This document shows, in pieces, positions 1-7,988 of a stretch of 64,000 nucleotides of DNA. A program made the position numbers and the translations under genes. Under the pieces are notes generated by a model, which was given only the letters and a program-made list of their open reading frames with translations, did not search any database and was not told the origin of the DNA. The stretch comes from Bacteroidales bacterium (GTDB lineage: Bacteria > Bacteroidota > Bacteroidia > Bacteroidales > UBA10428): NCBI GenBank assembly GCA_016928305.1, contig JAFGKY010000115.1, positions 1 through 64,000 of the forward strand, given 5' to 3'. Positions within the stretch are counted from its first letter, which is position 1. Each line of letters starts with the position of its first letter.

Positions 1-67
1 ATACCGAATACCGAATACCGAATACCGAATACCGAATACCGAATACCGAATACCGAATACCGAATAC
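1..67. repeat. Heptanucleotide tandem repeat (ATACCGA)n
   Basis: The first 63 bases are nine perfect copies of ATACCGA followed by a partial copy (ATAC). The array touches the window edge, so its full length is unknown. It ends 7 bp before the stop codon of the DUF5320 gene. Several other intergenic arrays in this window also have a 7-bp period. Such arrays are prone to slippage; a function is not evident. Confidence 0.95.
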
Positions 68-74
68 TTTTTCC

Positions 75-422
75 CTATTCCCCTTCTTTTTCCAATTCGG
101 TGAGCCTTTTTTCTATATTTTCCTGGGAGCGTTTAAGCTCTTCTGCCTGGGACTTAAGCATCGAAATCTCATCCTCTTTGCTTATGGGTTGCATCCAGGG
201 AAAACCACGGAAGAATCCGGTGAAGGCACTTCCCATATGCCAGCCTCTGCCATATCCGCGGCCTCTGCCCATGCCTCTGCCATAACCAAAGCCAAAACCT
301 CTTCCCATTCCACTGCCAAAACCTTTTGTATAACCCGGTGAATCATATCCCGAGCAAAAACCCAGTGCTCTTCCGGTTCTGGGACCTTGTCCCATGGGTC
401 CGGTGCGATCTCCTTGCGGCAT
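75..422 (-). CDS. DUF5320 family protein
   Basis: 115 residues. The N-terminus carries the family signature MPQGDRTGPMGQGPRTGR followed by a Phe/Gly/Arg-rich stretch (about residues 30-65, repeated GRG and GYGRG units) and a Cys near residue 23. The C-terminal third is charged and predicted coiled coil (SQAEELKRSQENIEKRL). DUF5320 proteins are commonly found beside NifX/NifB-like dinitrogenase-cofactor-type proteins, Mrp-type ATPases and DUF134 regulators; the biochemical role is unknown. It lies 12 bp downstream of the NifX-like gene on the same strand and is probably co-transcribed from the promoter at 779-813. The family assignment is good; a role in metal or Fe-S cofactor handling is inference. 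Confidence 0.85.
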   Translation of the reverse strand: MPQGDRTGPMGQGPRTGRALGFCSGYDSPGYTKGFGSGMGRGFGFGYGRGMGRGRGYGRGWHMGSAFTGFFRGFPWMQPISKEDEISMLKSQAEELKRSQENIEKRLTELEKEGE

Positions 423-434
423 AATACTTAAATT

Positions 435-749
435 TTAGTTGGTTAATAATGATGTTATCTGTTTTATCGTTTGATTAGCGTTTACTATGGTTATTGTGAT
501 GTTGAGTTTTTCTAATGTAATTTTGGCTTTCGGCCCTACTTCACACGCATATACAGCAACTATCCCGTTATTGGCCAGAAATTCAGCGACCTGCGGGCCA
601 ACTCCTCCCAAAGCGTCTTTTATTTTATTCTCTTTGAAATCAAAATTTCCGGTTTTTTTATCAAAGAAGCAAAAATAAGGACAACGTGCAAAACGTTCGT
701 CAACGAATGCGTCTGGATTATTTGCCGATGCAGGGATTGCTACCATCAT
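435..749 (-). CDS. NifX/NifB-type (dinitrogenase Fe-Mo cofactor biosynthesis) family protein
   Basis: 104 residues, the normal size for the stand-alone NifX-like RNase-H-fold domain (family of NafY, NifX and NifB C-terminus). Visible family features are the opening MMVAIPAS, the segment DERFARCPYFCFFD (about residues 16-29, where members usually show FGRA/CPYF), the loop GGVGPQVAEFLANNGI and the following VGPKA segment. Family members bind iron-sulfur or iron-molybdenum cofactor precursors, but most stand-alone bacterial copies have no nitrogenase link, and none is seen here. First gene of a two-gene operon with the DUF5320 gene. The start lies about 23 bp after the predicted transcription start of an operator-bearing promoter, suggesting metal-responsive control. 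Confidence 0.85.
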   Translation of the reverse strand: MMVAIPASANNPDAFVDERFARCPYFCFFDKKTGNFDFKENKIKDALGGVGPQVAEFLANNGIVAVYACEVGPKAKITLEKLNITITIVNANQTIKQITSLLTN

Positions 750-778
750 GTTACGGGTTTAAGAATTCATTACGGACA

Positions 779-813
779 CAAAGATAACAATTTAAATGAA
801 CATAAGTTCATTT
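779..813 (-). promoter_or_regulatory. Promoter with palindromic operator for the nifX-like/DUF5320 operon
   Basis: On the minus strand a Bacteroidota -7 box TATCTTTG occupies 779-786. Seven bases further upstream sits the 20-bp palindrome AAATGAACATAAGTTCATTT (794-813), covering the -20 to -35 zone. The same arrangement, box then 7 bp then palindrome, recurs at 27958-27992 and 38444-38478. The palindrome resembles ArsR/SmtB operators (TGAACA-NN-TGTTCA). Binding by a specific regulator is inference. Confidence 0.75.
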
Positions 814-932
814 CAACTGGTTTTTTTTGACCATACAACTGAAAGGGATAGTTTTCTGTTTAACTTATTATATATGTGACTTCTATTGTGTGAAGATTAT
901 GCTAAAAGTTGTTTAAACATCTGGAGTCTTTT

Positions 933-1187
933 TTAAAAATCAATCCATTCAGTTATAAACCTGTTTAAATTAGTAAAATAACCTTCGTGCACTTCATTGA
1001 TTTTTAAAGACTGTAAATTAATCGGAGAACCTGTTTCTCTGATTGACATTCTGAAAAAAATATCAACAATATGAATACCGTAAACAACATATCCTGTTTT
1101 AATGTTTTCTGGTTGATTATCATATTTCTTTCCGTCATCAATCCATATTGCCGGACATATTATTCTTTCATTCTTCTTTAATTTCAT
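933..1187 (-). CDS. Hypothetical protein, 84 residues
   Basis: A short protein with no family recognised with confidence. It opens MKLKKNERIICPAIWIDDGKKY and has an interior (residues 25-60) with alternating hydrophobic beta-like segments; no signal peptide, membrane helix or metal motif is visible. The opening resembles small hypothetical proteins sometimes found near phage-type genes in Bacteroidota, but no phage gene is present here. It stands alone between the nifX-like promoter and the exporter gene. Codon content looks similar to its neighbours, so it is probably a real gene. Confidence 0.5.
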   Translation of the reverse strand: MKLKKNERIICPAIWIDDGKKYDNQPENIKTGYVVYGIHIVDIFFRMSIRETGSPINLQSLKINEVHEGYFTNLNRFITEWIDF

Positions 1188-1291
1188 CGTTTTGGATAAA
1201 ATGATCTTGAATTTTTAAAAATCCGGCTGTATAGATTTCTGCATGTGATAATTCATTGGCTGATAATCCATCCGTAAAAATTACCGGCGGG

Positions 1292-2314
1292 TTAAATCCC
1301 GAATTGCAACAGCAGAAATCCAACCAAAAAGCCAACCAACATATTTATGGCTTTTACCGTAACAAAATCTTTACGTGATTCTGCCAGCAAAGGCAGCATA
1401 CCATGCCCGTCCTGCACTATCGAATTCGCCAATAGTATGCTGAACGGCAGCAGGTTCTGAGAGAACAATGTAACGAACAACAAATGCGGTCCTGATTCGG
1501 GGATAAGCCCAAGTAAAACAGCTGAGAGTAATATTAAATGCGAATTGTTTTGTAACAGGTTGCTTAATTCCATGTTCGATTGGATTAAATGCAATGCGAT
1601 AAAGGCACACCAGGTCCATAAGAACAACCTCAACAAATGCTTTTTAAGTATATGCTTATATAAATGTTCTTTTAAAAAATGTTCCGGAACGGTAATAAAT
1701 ACAAATAAAAGGAAAAGGTTGCCTGTCAGGAATGTTATTCTTCTCCAGTCCCAGCCTCCATTTCCGACGATTCCTGTAAGCAGCATTGCTATAAACAGCA
1801 GGGTAAACAATATAAGAATGGCTCTTTCAAACGACAGGGTTTTCAGCTGGGGAATGATTAAATTCCTGTTAAAACATGAACAGTATTCATTTTCGTGCAC
1901 AATAAAACCGTGTGGTTCTCCAATATTACTCCTTCGGCTGAATAAATGTACAATCCAGCCTGCGGTTATGGCTATTGCAAACAAAATGAAATTCAGGAAA
2001 AGTGCTTTCCCCGGAAATAATGCAAACATTACAAAGGCCTCATCGCCCGATGTGGCAATCATCACGGTAACCAATCCTGCAAGACCCATCATCCGGTGTG
2101 TGTATAATGAAACCACGGTGAATGCACCCAGGCAACCCGGTGTTATACCCAATAAAGCCGCTGTTATAATCTGCAGCAATGGTGATTTCTTGAACTTCTC
2201 AGCCCAAATGTTTTTATTTTGAACATTGATGTATTCAATAACAACCATCATAAACAGCACAAAGACTGTTATCATTAAGGATTGTTTGAGCGTTGAAATG
2301 AAAACCTCTTCCAT
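1292..2314 (-). CDS. Putative 10-TM heavy-metal exporter (ArsP_2 / PF11449-like)
   Basis: 340 residues from the chosen start MEEVFISTLKQS; a 37-residue longer reading would begin inside the upstream gene, and the shorter start leaves a 10-bp gap. The protein is nearly all membrane helices (about ten), arranged as two similar halves, each with a conserved loop: GITPGCLGAFTVVSLYTH in the first and GLIPESGPHLLFVTLF in the second, with ATSGDEAFVMFA and ANSIVQDGHGMLPLLAES. This two-repeat pattern matches the putative manganese/arsenic-type transporter family. It probably exports a metal ion or metalloid; the substrate is unknown. It follows a metallo-beta-lactamase gene on the same strand, most likely as one operon, with a degenerate operator-like site upstream of that gene. 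Confidence 0.75.
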   Translation of the reverse strand: MEEVFISTLKQSLMITVFVLFMMVVIEYINVQNKNIWAEKFKKSPLLQIITAALLGITPGCLGAFTVVSLYTHRMMGLAGLVTVMIATSGDEAFVMFALFPGKALFLNFILFAIAITAGWIVHLFSRRSNIGEPHGFIVHENEYCSCFNRNLIIPQLKTLSFERAILILFTLLFIAMLLTGIVGNGGWDWRRITFLTGNLFLLFVFITVPEHFLKEHLYKHILKKHLLRLFLWTWCAFIALHLIQSNMELSNLLQNNSHLILLSAVLLGLIPESGPHLLFVTLFSQNLLPFSILLANSIVQDGHGMLPLLAESRKDFVTVKAINMLVGFLVGFLLLQFGI

Positions 2315-2324
2315 GCAAATGCTC

Positions 2325-3104
2325 TTAAAAATTGAAAATATCACCCGTCTTGACCGGTATTGAAGGGAAGCTCTTATAAAACAAGGAAAGAGCCGGCTCA
2401 TCCGTACAATGAGACGGATAAACATAGGTTATTCCGCTTTCTTTGAGGTAACGTATTGTTTCTTCAGTTTGCCTGTCTGCCGCTTTCAAATGAAAACCAC
2501 CCATAATACCATAAAGTTTTTTTGTTTCGGTAACTATTCTGGCATGTTCCAGTGTGTTCACAATACCTGCATGTCCACAACCGGTGATAATAAACAGGCC
2601 CCGGTCAAGAATCATAGCCACAGCACTGTCGTCCATAACAAAATCCGGACTGCCGTCTTCGAAAATAAAAGAAGTATGCTTCGACTCAAAATCTGTCAAA
2701 CGGGGAATTTCACCAAGGAAAACAATCTTTTCGGATATATAAAAAGGTGCCGATGAAGTTATCAGCTCAAATTTTTCTTCCAGTTCATCTTGCGTATTTA
2801 TCAATCCGATATAAGTGTGGTCAACTTTTCGGTACCGTTTAACAAAACATTCCGGGTGACATAACAGTTTTCCCCCGGAAAGGTAAGGCAGGCCATCTCC
2901 ATGGTCGAAATGCCCGTGGCTTAGAATGATCATATCGATGTTTGTTGTATCAACACTCATGATTTCAGCATTCTTTAAAAATAAATTACTCTGCCCGGTA
3001 TCGAACAAAAGCTTTTTCCCTTCAAATTCAATCAGATAGGATAATCCGTGTTCTGCTTCGGTACGCGTACCAGGCATATTGTCGGTAAGTACTGAAATAA
3101 CCAT
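2325..3104 (-). CDS. MBL-fold metallohydrolase (COG1237-like)
   Basis: 259 residues, full length for the group annotated as 7,8-dihydropterin-6-methyl-4-(beta-D-ribofuranosyl)-aminobenzene-5'-phosphate synthase-like. The metal motif SHGHFDHGDG gives H63, H65, D67 and H68; a further His is in GCGHAGI and the last in GGFHLK, as is typical. The substrate is not predictable: the subgroup includes methanopterin-type enzymes and many uncharacterised hydrolases. It is the first gene of an operon with the exporter downstream. A second, membrane-anchored relative is encoded at 15425-16258; both share GCAHPGI/GCGHAGI and GGFH motifs. Confidence 0.85.
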   Translation of the reverse strand: MVISVLTDNMPGTRTEAEHGLSYLIEFEGKKLLFDTGQSNLFLKNAEIMSVDTTNIDMIILSHGHFDHGDGLPYLSGGKLLCHPECFVKRYRKVDHTYIGLINTQDELEEKFELITSSAPFYISEKIVFLGEIPRLTDFESKHTSFIFEDGSPDFVMDDSAVAMILDRGLFIITGCGHAGIVNTLEHARIVTETKKLYGIMGGFHLKAADRQTEETIRYLKESGITYVYPSHCTDEPALSLFYKSFPSIPVKTGDIFNF

Positions 3105-3140
3105 TGCAAGCGATTATTAAAATATTATAAACATATTGAA

Positions 3141-3156
3141 ATGAACAAATGTTTGC
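3141..3156. promoter_or_regulatory. Degenerate ArsR/SmtB-like operator upstream of the MBL/exporter operon
   Basis: The sequence ATGAACAAATGTTTGC holds TGAACA-AA-TGTT, matching the first ten positions of TGAACA-NN-TGTTCA and losing the last two. It ends 36 bp upstream of the MBL start. A near -7 match (TATGTTTA on the minus strand, 3128-3135) lies beside it. Weak on its own, but the placement agrees with the other sites in this window. Confidence 0.35.
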
Positions 3157-3197
3157 TTAAATCGTATTGATAATTTTTAACTGGCAACTTGAATTTA

Positions 3198-3719
3198 TTA
3201 AAACAAAGTCTTTCTTTTATAATCCATGTATTGTTCTCCGAATTTCTTTTCCAGGTGCTTTTCTTCCCAGTATTTCCAAAGCACAATCATAGGTATCCAG
3301 ATCAGAGCGGACAGCAAAGTAATCATGCTTCCGAATAATAACGGTAATCCAATATGGATGAAGATGATACCAAGATACATCGGATTACGTATTCTCGAAT
3401 ATATCCCCGTTTTAATCAACTGATCCGTTTCTGAATAGCCCTTTTTTTGGAATGTCGCAATTGCTACAATAATTATTCCTGATAAACCAATAATTATACC
3501 GGCAATTCTAAGGACAATGTTCATATTGATTTTTAAGGGATCAACAAATATCATCATACCAAAAGCAAAATAACCTATAAAAACAATGAGGTGGGTGTAT
3601 ACATTGAAAAATTTACCCCTTTGCTGAAAATCAATACCTTTATATACCTGGTAATGCCAGAATGTATGTAAACCATAACCGGTTAAACAAATAAGGAAAG
3701 ACAGTATGAACAGTAACAT
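3198..3719 (-). CDS. Isoprenylcysteine carboxyl methyltransferase (ICMT/PEMT)-like membrane protein
   Basis: 173 residues with about five membrane helices. The C-terminal half carries the family signature: TGIYSRIRNPMYLG (around residues 105-118) followed by a helix pair and the ending EEKHLEKKFGEQYMDYKRKT, which together form the S-adenosylmethionine-binding site in ICMT-like enzymes. Bacterial members methylate small or lipid-linked substrates, mostly unknown. It reads away from the VOC gene, with a 20-bp palindromic operator (3757-3776) between them 38 bp upstream of this start, so it may belong to the same metal or redox regulon as the nifX-like, cobO and small lipoprotein genes. Confidence 0.8.
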   Translation of the reverse strand: MLLFILSFLICLTGYGLHTFWHYQVYKGIDFQQRGKFFNVYTHLIVFIGYFAFGMMIFVDPLKINMNIVLRIAGIIIGLSGIIIVAIATFQKKGYSETDQLIKTGIYSRIRNPMYLGIIFIHIGLPLLFGSMITLLSALIWIPMIVLWKYWEEKHLEKKFGEQYMDYKRKTLF

Positions 3720-3756
3720 AATTGGATTTTTGTTAAAATTAGTCTAATATGTTTTA

Positions 3757-3776
3757 AAATGAACAAAAGTTCATTT
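3757..3776. promoter_or_regulatory. Palindromic operator between divergent genes
   Basis: AAATGAACAAAAGTTCATTT, differing from the other strong sites only in the centre (AAAA instead of ATAA). It lies 38 bp upstream of the ICMT-like start (minus) and 34 bp upstream of the VOC start (plus). A TACATTGT sequence at 3782-3789 could be a degenerate -7 box for the plus-strand operon; no good box is seen for the minus strand. It could control either or both genes. Confidence 0.6.
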
Positions 3777-3809
3777 AAATTTACATTGTTTTTAAATTGA
3801 TCGAAATAT

Positions 3810-4181
3810 ATGTTACAACATATTGCTTTTGCAATAAATAATCAAAAAGAAATTGAAGCATTTTATGAAAAGATTTTACTTTTTACCGCCATCCGTAACT
3901 TTTCAATAAATAGTAAGCTTTCTCAAACGATCTTTAATGTGCCGGAGAGAACAGATGTATATGTTATGGGCAATAATGACATACAATTCGAGATATTTAT
4001 AACCCAAAGGGAAGAAAGAAAAGTATTCTCACATATATGTCTCGGATACGTGCAATCTGAAACTATATATAACAAGGCAGTTAACGCTGGCTATAAAGCC
4101 ATAATCAGGGAGAGGTCAAACTCTTGTACTTATTTTATTTGGGACAAGAGTGGCAATATGTTTGAAATCAAGGAACAATGA
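3810..4181 (+). CDS. VOC-family (glyoxalase/bleomycin-resistance fold) protein
   Basis: 123 residues, one VOC domain pair. The pattern LQHIAFAINNQKEIEAFYEKIL at the start, FEIFI mid-protein, SHICLGY at about residue 73 and the terminal GNMFEIKEQ give the usual H-E-H-E metal positions of this superfamily. Members act as lyases, dioxygenases or binding proteins, so the reaction cannot be named. It is the first gene of a plus-strand run with a flavoprotein disulfide reductase 48 bp downstream, and starts 34 bp after a palindromic operator. Confidence 0.75.
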   Translation: MLQHIAFAINNQKEIEAFYEKILLFTAIRNFSINSKLSQTIFNVPERTDVYVMGNNDIQFEIFITQREERKVFSHICLGYVQSETIYNKAVNAGYKAIIRERSNSCTYFIWDKSGNMFEIKEQ

Positions 4182-4229
4182 TTTATTAGCAATAAAGAAC
4201 AGACAAGTGATAATTAACAATTGTAACGT

Positions 4230-5591
4230 ATGAAAAAGTATGATGTAGTGATTATTGGGGGCGGTCCTGCGGCCATTGTAACAGGAATGACCATTAAGAG
4301 GTTTTTCCAAGCAAAAGAGGTATTGATGGTTAAAGAAGAGGCAGATGGTCTTGTTCCTTGTGGAATACCTTATATATTTCATTTGCTGGACTATGATGCC
4401 GATAGGAATAAAATGGGACCCAAACCTTTTGTCGACTTGGGGGGTGAAGTGATCATTAATACAGCCACAAATGTTGATAAAAAGCATAAGTTAATAACTT
4501 TAAAAACCGGAGAAGAAATAAGCTATGAGAAACTGGTTTTTGCTACCGGTTCTCTTCCACAGGTTCCTGATTTCATACCTGGGCACAATCTTCAGAATGT
4601 CTTTTATATAAAGAAGAGCTACCCTTATATTAAAGAATTGGCTTCCAGGGTGAGCGGATTCAAAAATATCGTTATTGTTGGAGGCGGATTTATTGGTGCT
4701 GAAGTGGCTGAACAACTGGCGATGTCCAAACTGAATGTTACCCTGGTTGAAACTGAGCCGACCTGTTTCTCTAAAGCATTTTCTCAGGAATTAAGCCAGA
4801 TAGCGACCGACGCACTGAAAAAAGCCGGAGTCAATGTGCTGACTTCCACTCTGGTCAAAGAAATTATAGGGAAAGAAAACAAGGTGAACCGGGTTATGCT
4901 TGGTGATGAGATTCAAATTGAAGCTGATGCAGTTATTCTTTCAATCGGTTATAAGGCTAATACTGAACTGGCAAAGGAAGCAGGGCTTGAATTGAATAAA
5001 TACGGCGATATTCATGTAGACAATTACGGACGGACATCCATTAAAGATATCAGCGCTGTCGGTGACTGTGCCCAGACATTTGGTTTTCTGACGGGACGGA
5101 GCGACCTCATTAAACTGGCTTCAACAGCAACGGCAGAGGCACGTGTTTTGGGTCATAATATTTTTGGCATACGGATAAAAAAGTGCATAACCGGTACATT
5201 GGGAGTTTTTTCTACCGAAATAAACGGCCTGGCCATGGCAGCTGCAGGGGCAAATGAAAAAAGCGCAGATGAAGCTCATGCCGATGTTATCTCGGCCAAA
5301 TTTTCATCGCCCGACAGGCATCCCGGAACATTGTCCGGATCTTCCAACCTGACCGTAAAACTTTATGCTTCGCCTGTTGATGGCAGCATACTGGGCGGTG
5401 AAGCATGGGGCGGTAAATCGGTTGGTGAGATCATCAATATAATCAGCCTGGCCATTCAGAAATCTATTACCGTATTTGAACTGGTTTCCTTTCAGGTAGG
5501 CACACATCCCTTATTAACAGCTTCTCCTGTTAATAATCCGATCATCCGGGCAGCTGAGGAAATAATTTACCAGATACAGAACCGGAAATGA
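4230..5591 (+). CDS. FAD-dependent CoA-disulfide reductase / NADH oxidase-like flavoprotein
   Basis: 453 residues, the usual length. Rossmann motif GGGPAA at residues 10-15 binds FAD; C44 in LVPCGIPY sits where the single redox cysteine of NADH peroxidase, NADH oxidase and CoA-disulfide reductase lies. A second nucleotide motif IVGGGFIGAEVAEQ (about 150-163) binds NAD(P)H, and SAVGDCAQ closes the FAD site. The C-terminal dimerisation domain ends FELVSFQVGTHPLLTASPVNNP. The enzyme likely reduces a small disulfide, polysulfide, peroxide or oxygen through a Cys-sulfenate or Cys-S-CoA cycle; the substrate cannot be settled by sequence. Lies between the VOC and trmO genes. Confidence 0.85.
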   Translation: MKKYDVVIIGGGPAAIVTGMTIKRFFQAKEVLMVKEEADGLVPCGIPYIFHLLDYDADRNKMGPKPFVDLGGEVIINTATNVDKKHKLITLKTGEEISYEKLVFATGSLPQVPDFIPGHNLQNVFYIKKSYPYIKELASRVSGFKNIVIVGGGFIGAEVAEQLAMSKLNVTLVETEPTCFSKAFSQELSQIATDALKKAGVNVLTSTLVKEIIGKENKVNRVMLGDEIQIEADAVILSIGYKANTELAKEAGLELNKYGDIHVDNYGRTSIKDISAVGDCAQTFGFLTGRSDLIKLASTATAEARVLGHNIFGIRIKKCITGTLGVFSTEINGLAMAAAGANEKSADEAHADVISAKFSSPDRHPGTLSGSSNLTVKLYASPVDGSILGGEAWGGKSVGEIINIISLAIQKSITVFELVSFQVGTHPLLTASPVNNPIIRAAEEIIYQIQNRK

Positions 5592-5645
5592 TAAAATAAA
5601 AGATTTGCATGATAACACAGGTCGGAACATTGCTCACCAGTTGAT

Positions 5646-6137
5646 ATGAATGAAATAGTCTTCAGGCCAATAGGAATCATTCACACGCCGTATGATAATA
5701 TCCGGGGCATACCCATACAGCCTTCTGCCGGAAAAGGGACAAAAGGAACGGTTGAAATATATGAGGAATATGCGGCTGGACTGAAAGACCTCGACGGATT
5801 TTCACATATCATTCTTTTGTATCATTTTCATTTAGCAAAAGATTTTCAATTGCAGGTTAAACCATTTTTGGATGATAACATCCGGGGTTTGTTTTCCACA
5901 AGGGCGCCAAGAAGGCCTAACAACATAGGCTTATCGGTAGTGAGGCTTATCAAAGTTGATAAAACTATTTTGCACATCGAAAATGTCGATATAATGAACG
6001 GCACACCACTATTGGATATTAAACCCTTTGTGCCTGACTTTGATCCGTCGGAAGATATTAAAATTGGATGGTTATCCAAATCAAAACACAAAATGACTAA
6101 AACGAAGGCGGATAACCGTTTCGATTTTTATTTTTAA
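5646..6137 (+). CDS. trmO: tRNA (N6-threonylcarbamoyladenosine-37)-N6-methyltransferase TrmO-like
   Basis: 163 residues, a single UPF0066/TsaA beta-barrel domain. Typical motifs are RPIGIIHTPYD at the start, the interior IRGLFSTRAPRRPNNIGLSV (SAM-binding and catalytic region, residues about 78-100) and NGTPLLDIKPFVPDFD. E. coli TrmO has an additional C-terminal domain that short members like this one lack. The enzyme methylates t6A37 in some tRNAs; archaeal and bacterial short forms may act on other substrates. It starts 54 bp after the flavoprotein gene and is 16 bp from the next lipoprotein gene. Confidence 0.85.
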   Translation: MNEIVFRPIGIIHTPYDNIRGIPIQPSAGKGTKGTVEIYEEYAAGLKDLDGFSHIILLYHFHLAKDFQLQVKPFLDDNIRGLFSTRAPRRPNNIGLSVVRLIKVDKTILHIENVDIMNGTPLLDIKPFVPDFDPSEDIKIGWLSKSKHKMTKTKADNRFDFYF

Positions 6138-6153
6138 AGCATAATTTTATGCC

Positions 6154-7491
6154 ATGAAAAAGGCAGTTTATATTGCTTCTTTGATAGCAATGTCAATCTC
6201 TTTTCAGCATTGCAGGGAAGAACCGGAGGAAATCATCCCTGAACCCATTGTATTGACTGCCACAACGGAAAATGTAACTGCTTATGGCGGCCATGACGGA
6301 AACATCAATCTGACGGTCACGGGTGGTACTCCTCCGTATGTTTTTTCATGGTCAAACAATCAACATACTGAAGACATTGACAGCCTGACAGCCGGTACTT
6401 ATATTGTATCAGTTTGTGACGCCAACCATGTGATACAAACAGATACTTTCAGGATAACCCAGCCGGCTCCGGATTCAATGATCCTAACCATAACGGGGCA
6501 GGATGTTTCAGTATTCGGCGGCAACGACGGTTCAGCATTGGCTTTGGTATCAGGCGGAGTCCAGCCTTACCAATACAGCTGGTCAAATGGCTCATCGGAT
6601 AAAGAGATTACCCGACTTGTATCCGGTATGTATTACCTGGTTGTCACTGATTCGGAGGGATCTTCCGTTAATGACAGCATTTTTATTGCACAACCGGATG
6701 TGGATGCTGTTATTGTTACCTATACCGTTACTTCGCCCTCAGAAACCGGAGCAAAGGATGGTTCTGTTGATGTCACCATAACCGGAGGCTATCCTCCTTA
6801 TAATTGCTCGTGGTCGGAAGGATCTGATCAGGAAGACCTGTTTAACCTGGGTACCGGTTCTTATGTTTTAACCGTAACCGACCAGAAAGATCAGAAAGTG
6901 GTGATAACGGTGAATGTATCGGATCGTGTGACCGATTTTGACGGAAACTCCTATGCCTTCGTGAAAATTGGCGAGCAGACGTGGATGAGGGAAAACATGA
7001 AAGTAACTCACAGTCCTGCAGGGGAAGATATTGTGTGCTATGCCTATAACAATGATTCAAATCACGTTGCAGTATTTGGAAGGCTTTACACATGGGATGT
7101 GGCTATGAACCATTCAACGGCTGAACAGACGCAGGGCATATGTCCCGATGGATGGCATGTCCCCTCGGATGGAGAATATAAGGTACTGGAGATGTTTCTT
7201 GGCATGTCCCAGGCTGAAGCCGATATGGAAAATACCTGGAGAGGCGACAGTGTGGGCACGAAATTAATCATTGGCGGTAGTTCAGGTTATGATGCCCGGC
7301 TGGCGGGCAGACGGTCTTCGGGCGGAAGCTACAGCCTGCTGGGTGTATTTGAATATATGTGGACTTCTACCGAATACGGCAGTTATGCATGGCGGAGGTG
7401 CCTCGACATCAATTCCCCTTTATGCGGGCGATGGAATACCTTCCCGAAATCATACGCTTTTTCGGTCCGGTGTATTAAGAATACAAAATAG
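6154..7491 (+). CDS. Surface lipoprotein with three SprB repeats and a FISUMP domain
   Basis: 445 residues. The signal peptide ends around SISFQHC; C20 followed by REEPEE resembles the acidic lipoprotein export signal that sends Bacteroidota lipoproteins to the cell surface. Three SprB-type Ig-like repeats follow (about residues 32-105, 107-180 and 182-255), each with GGxxPYxxSWS and YxxxVxD. The C-terminal part (about 258-445) is a Fibrobacter succinogenes major paralogous (FISUMP) domain: DGNSYAFVKIGEQTWMRENM, CPDGWHVPSDGEY and SVRCIKN. Likely a cell-surface structural or adhesive protein. Its repeats are of the same type as those in the giant gene at 17395. Probably grouped with the next lipoprotein and barrel genes. 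Confidence 0.85.
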   Translation: MKKAVYIASLIAMSISFQHCREEPEEIIPEPIVLTATTENVTAYGGHDGNINLTVTGGTPPYVFSWSNNQHTEDIDSLTAGTYIVSVCDANHVIQTDTFRITQPAPDSMILTITGQDVSVFGGNDGSALALVSGGVQPYQYSWSNGSSDKEITRLVSGMYYLVVTDSEGSSVNDSIFIAQPDVDAVIVTYTVTSPSETGAKDGSVDVTITGGYPPYNCSWSEGSDQEDLFNLGTGSYVLTVTDQKDQKVVITVNVSDRVTDFDGNSYAFVKIGEQTWMRENMKVTHSPAGEDIVCYAYNNDSNHVAVFGRLYTWDVAMNHSTAEQTQGICPDGWHVPSDGEYKVLEMFLGMSQAEADMENTWRGDSVGTKLIIGGSSGYDARLAGRRSSGGSYSLLGVFEYMWTSTEYGSYAWRRCLDINSPLCGRWNTFPKSYAFSVRCIKNTK

Positions 7492-7643
7492 TTGGTATTT
7501 TGTATTTTCTAAATATGGTGTAATTATATTATAGCTATTAAACAATATGAAGATTGACCTTGTATCGAATAATAAATGAAATTTGCAATCAACTTAGTTT
7601 GGTATACCCATACTTAATGAAAAGTTGCCCTAAAATTTGAAAA

Positions 7644-7988
7644 ATGAAAAATAGTCTGATCATACTGTTAACAACGGCTTTGATTTTCATTGCCTGTGAT
7701 AAAGACAACGAAAACGGTGGTGATCCAAGTCAACAACTGGTTTTTGAGTCCCTGGTCGCTGACAGGTACACCCTTCATGCCGGTGAAAGCACAAGAATAA
7801 AAGCAACTGCATCAGGCTACAGGATCAGTTATCATTGGTCGGCCAGCGCTGGCGATATCCTGAATTCGGGGGCAGAGGTCATTTATGCTCCTTCTCCCTG
7901 CCATGCCGGAGAAAATCAGATTACATGCGAAGTGAAGGACGGAAATAACAAGTCACTGACAAAAACAATCTGCATCGTTGTGGAATAA
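7644..7988 (+). CDS. Small Ig-like lipoprotein
   Basis: 114 residues. Signal peptide with lipobox IFIAC, C18 and acidic residues after it (CDKDNENG), suggesting surface export. The rest (about 30-114) reads as a single PKD/Ig-like domain: ESLVADRYTLHAGESTRIKATASGY, YHWSASAGDI and NQITCEVKDGNNKS. Such domains pack in adhesins and binding lipoproteins. The 3' end overlaps the next gene by 11 nt, so translation is probably coupled and the two products may form an outer-membrane pair (lipoprotein plus barrel). Confidence 0.75.
   Translation: MKNSLIILLTTALIFIACDKDNENGGDPSQQLVFESLVADRYTLHAGESTRIKATASGYRISYHWSASAGDILNSGAEVIYAPSPCHAGENQITCEVKDGNNKSLTKTICIVVE

Noticed and set aside
435-749. Nitrogenase cluster suggested by the NifX-like protein
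   Set aside because: No nifH, nifD, nifK or nifB is present; stand-alone NifX-like domains are common without nitrogenase.
1545-2222. 225-residue plus-strand frame in the exporter gene
   Set aside because: Antisense to a well-supported membrane protein with family motifs; no motif on the plus strand.
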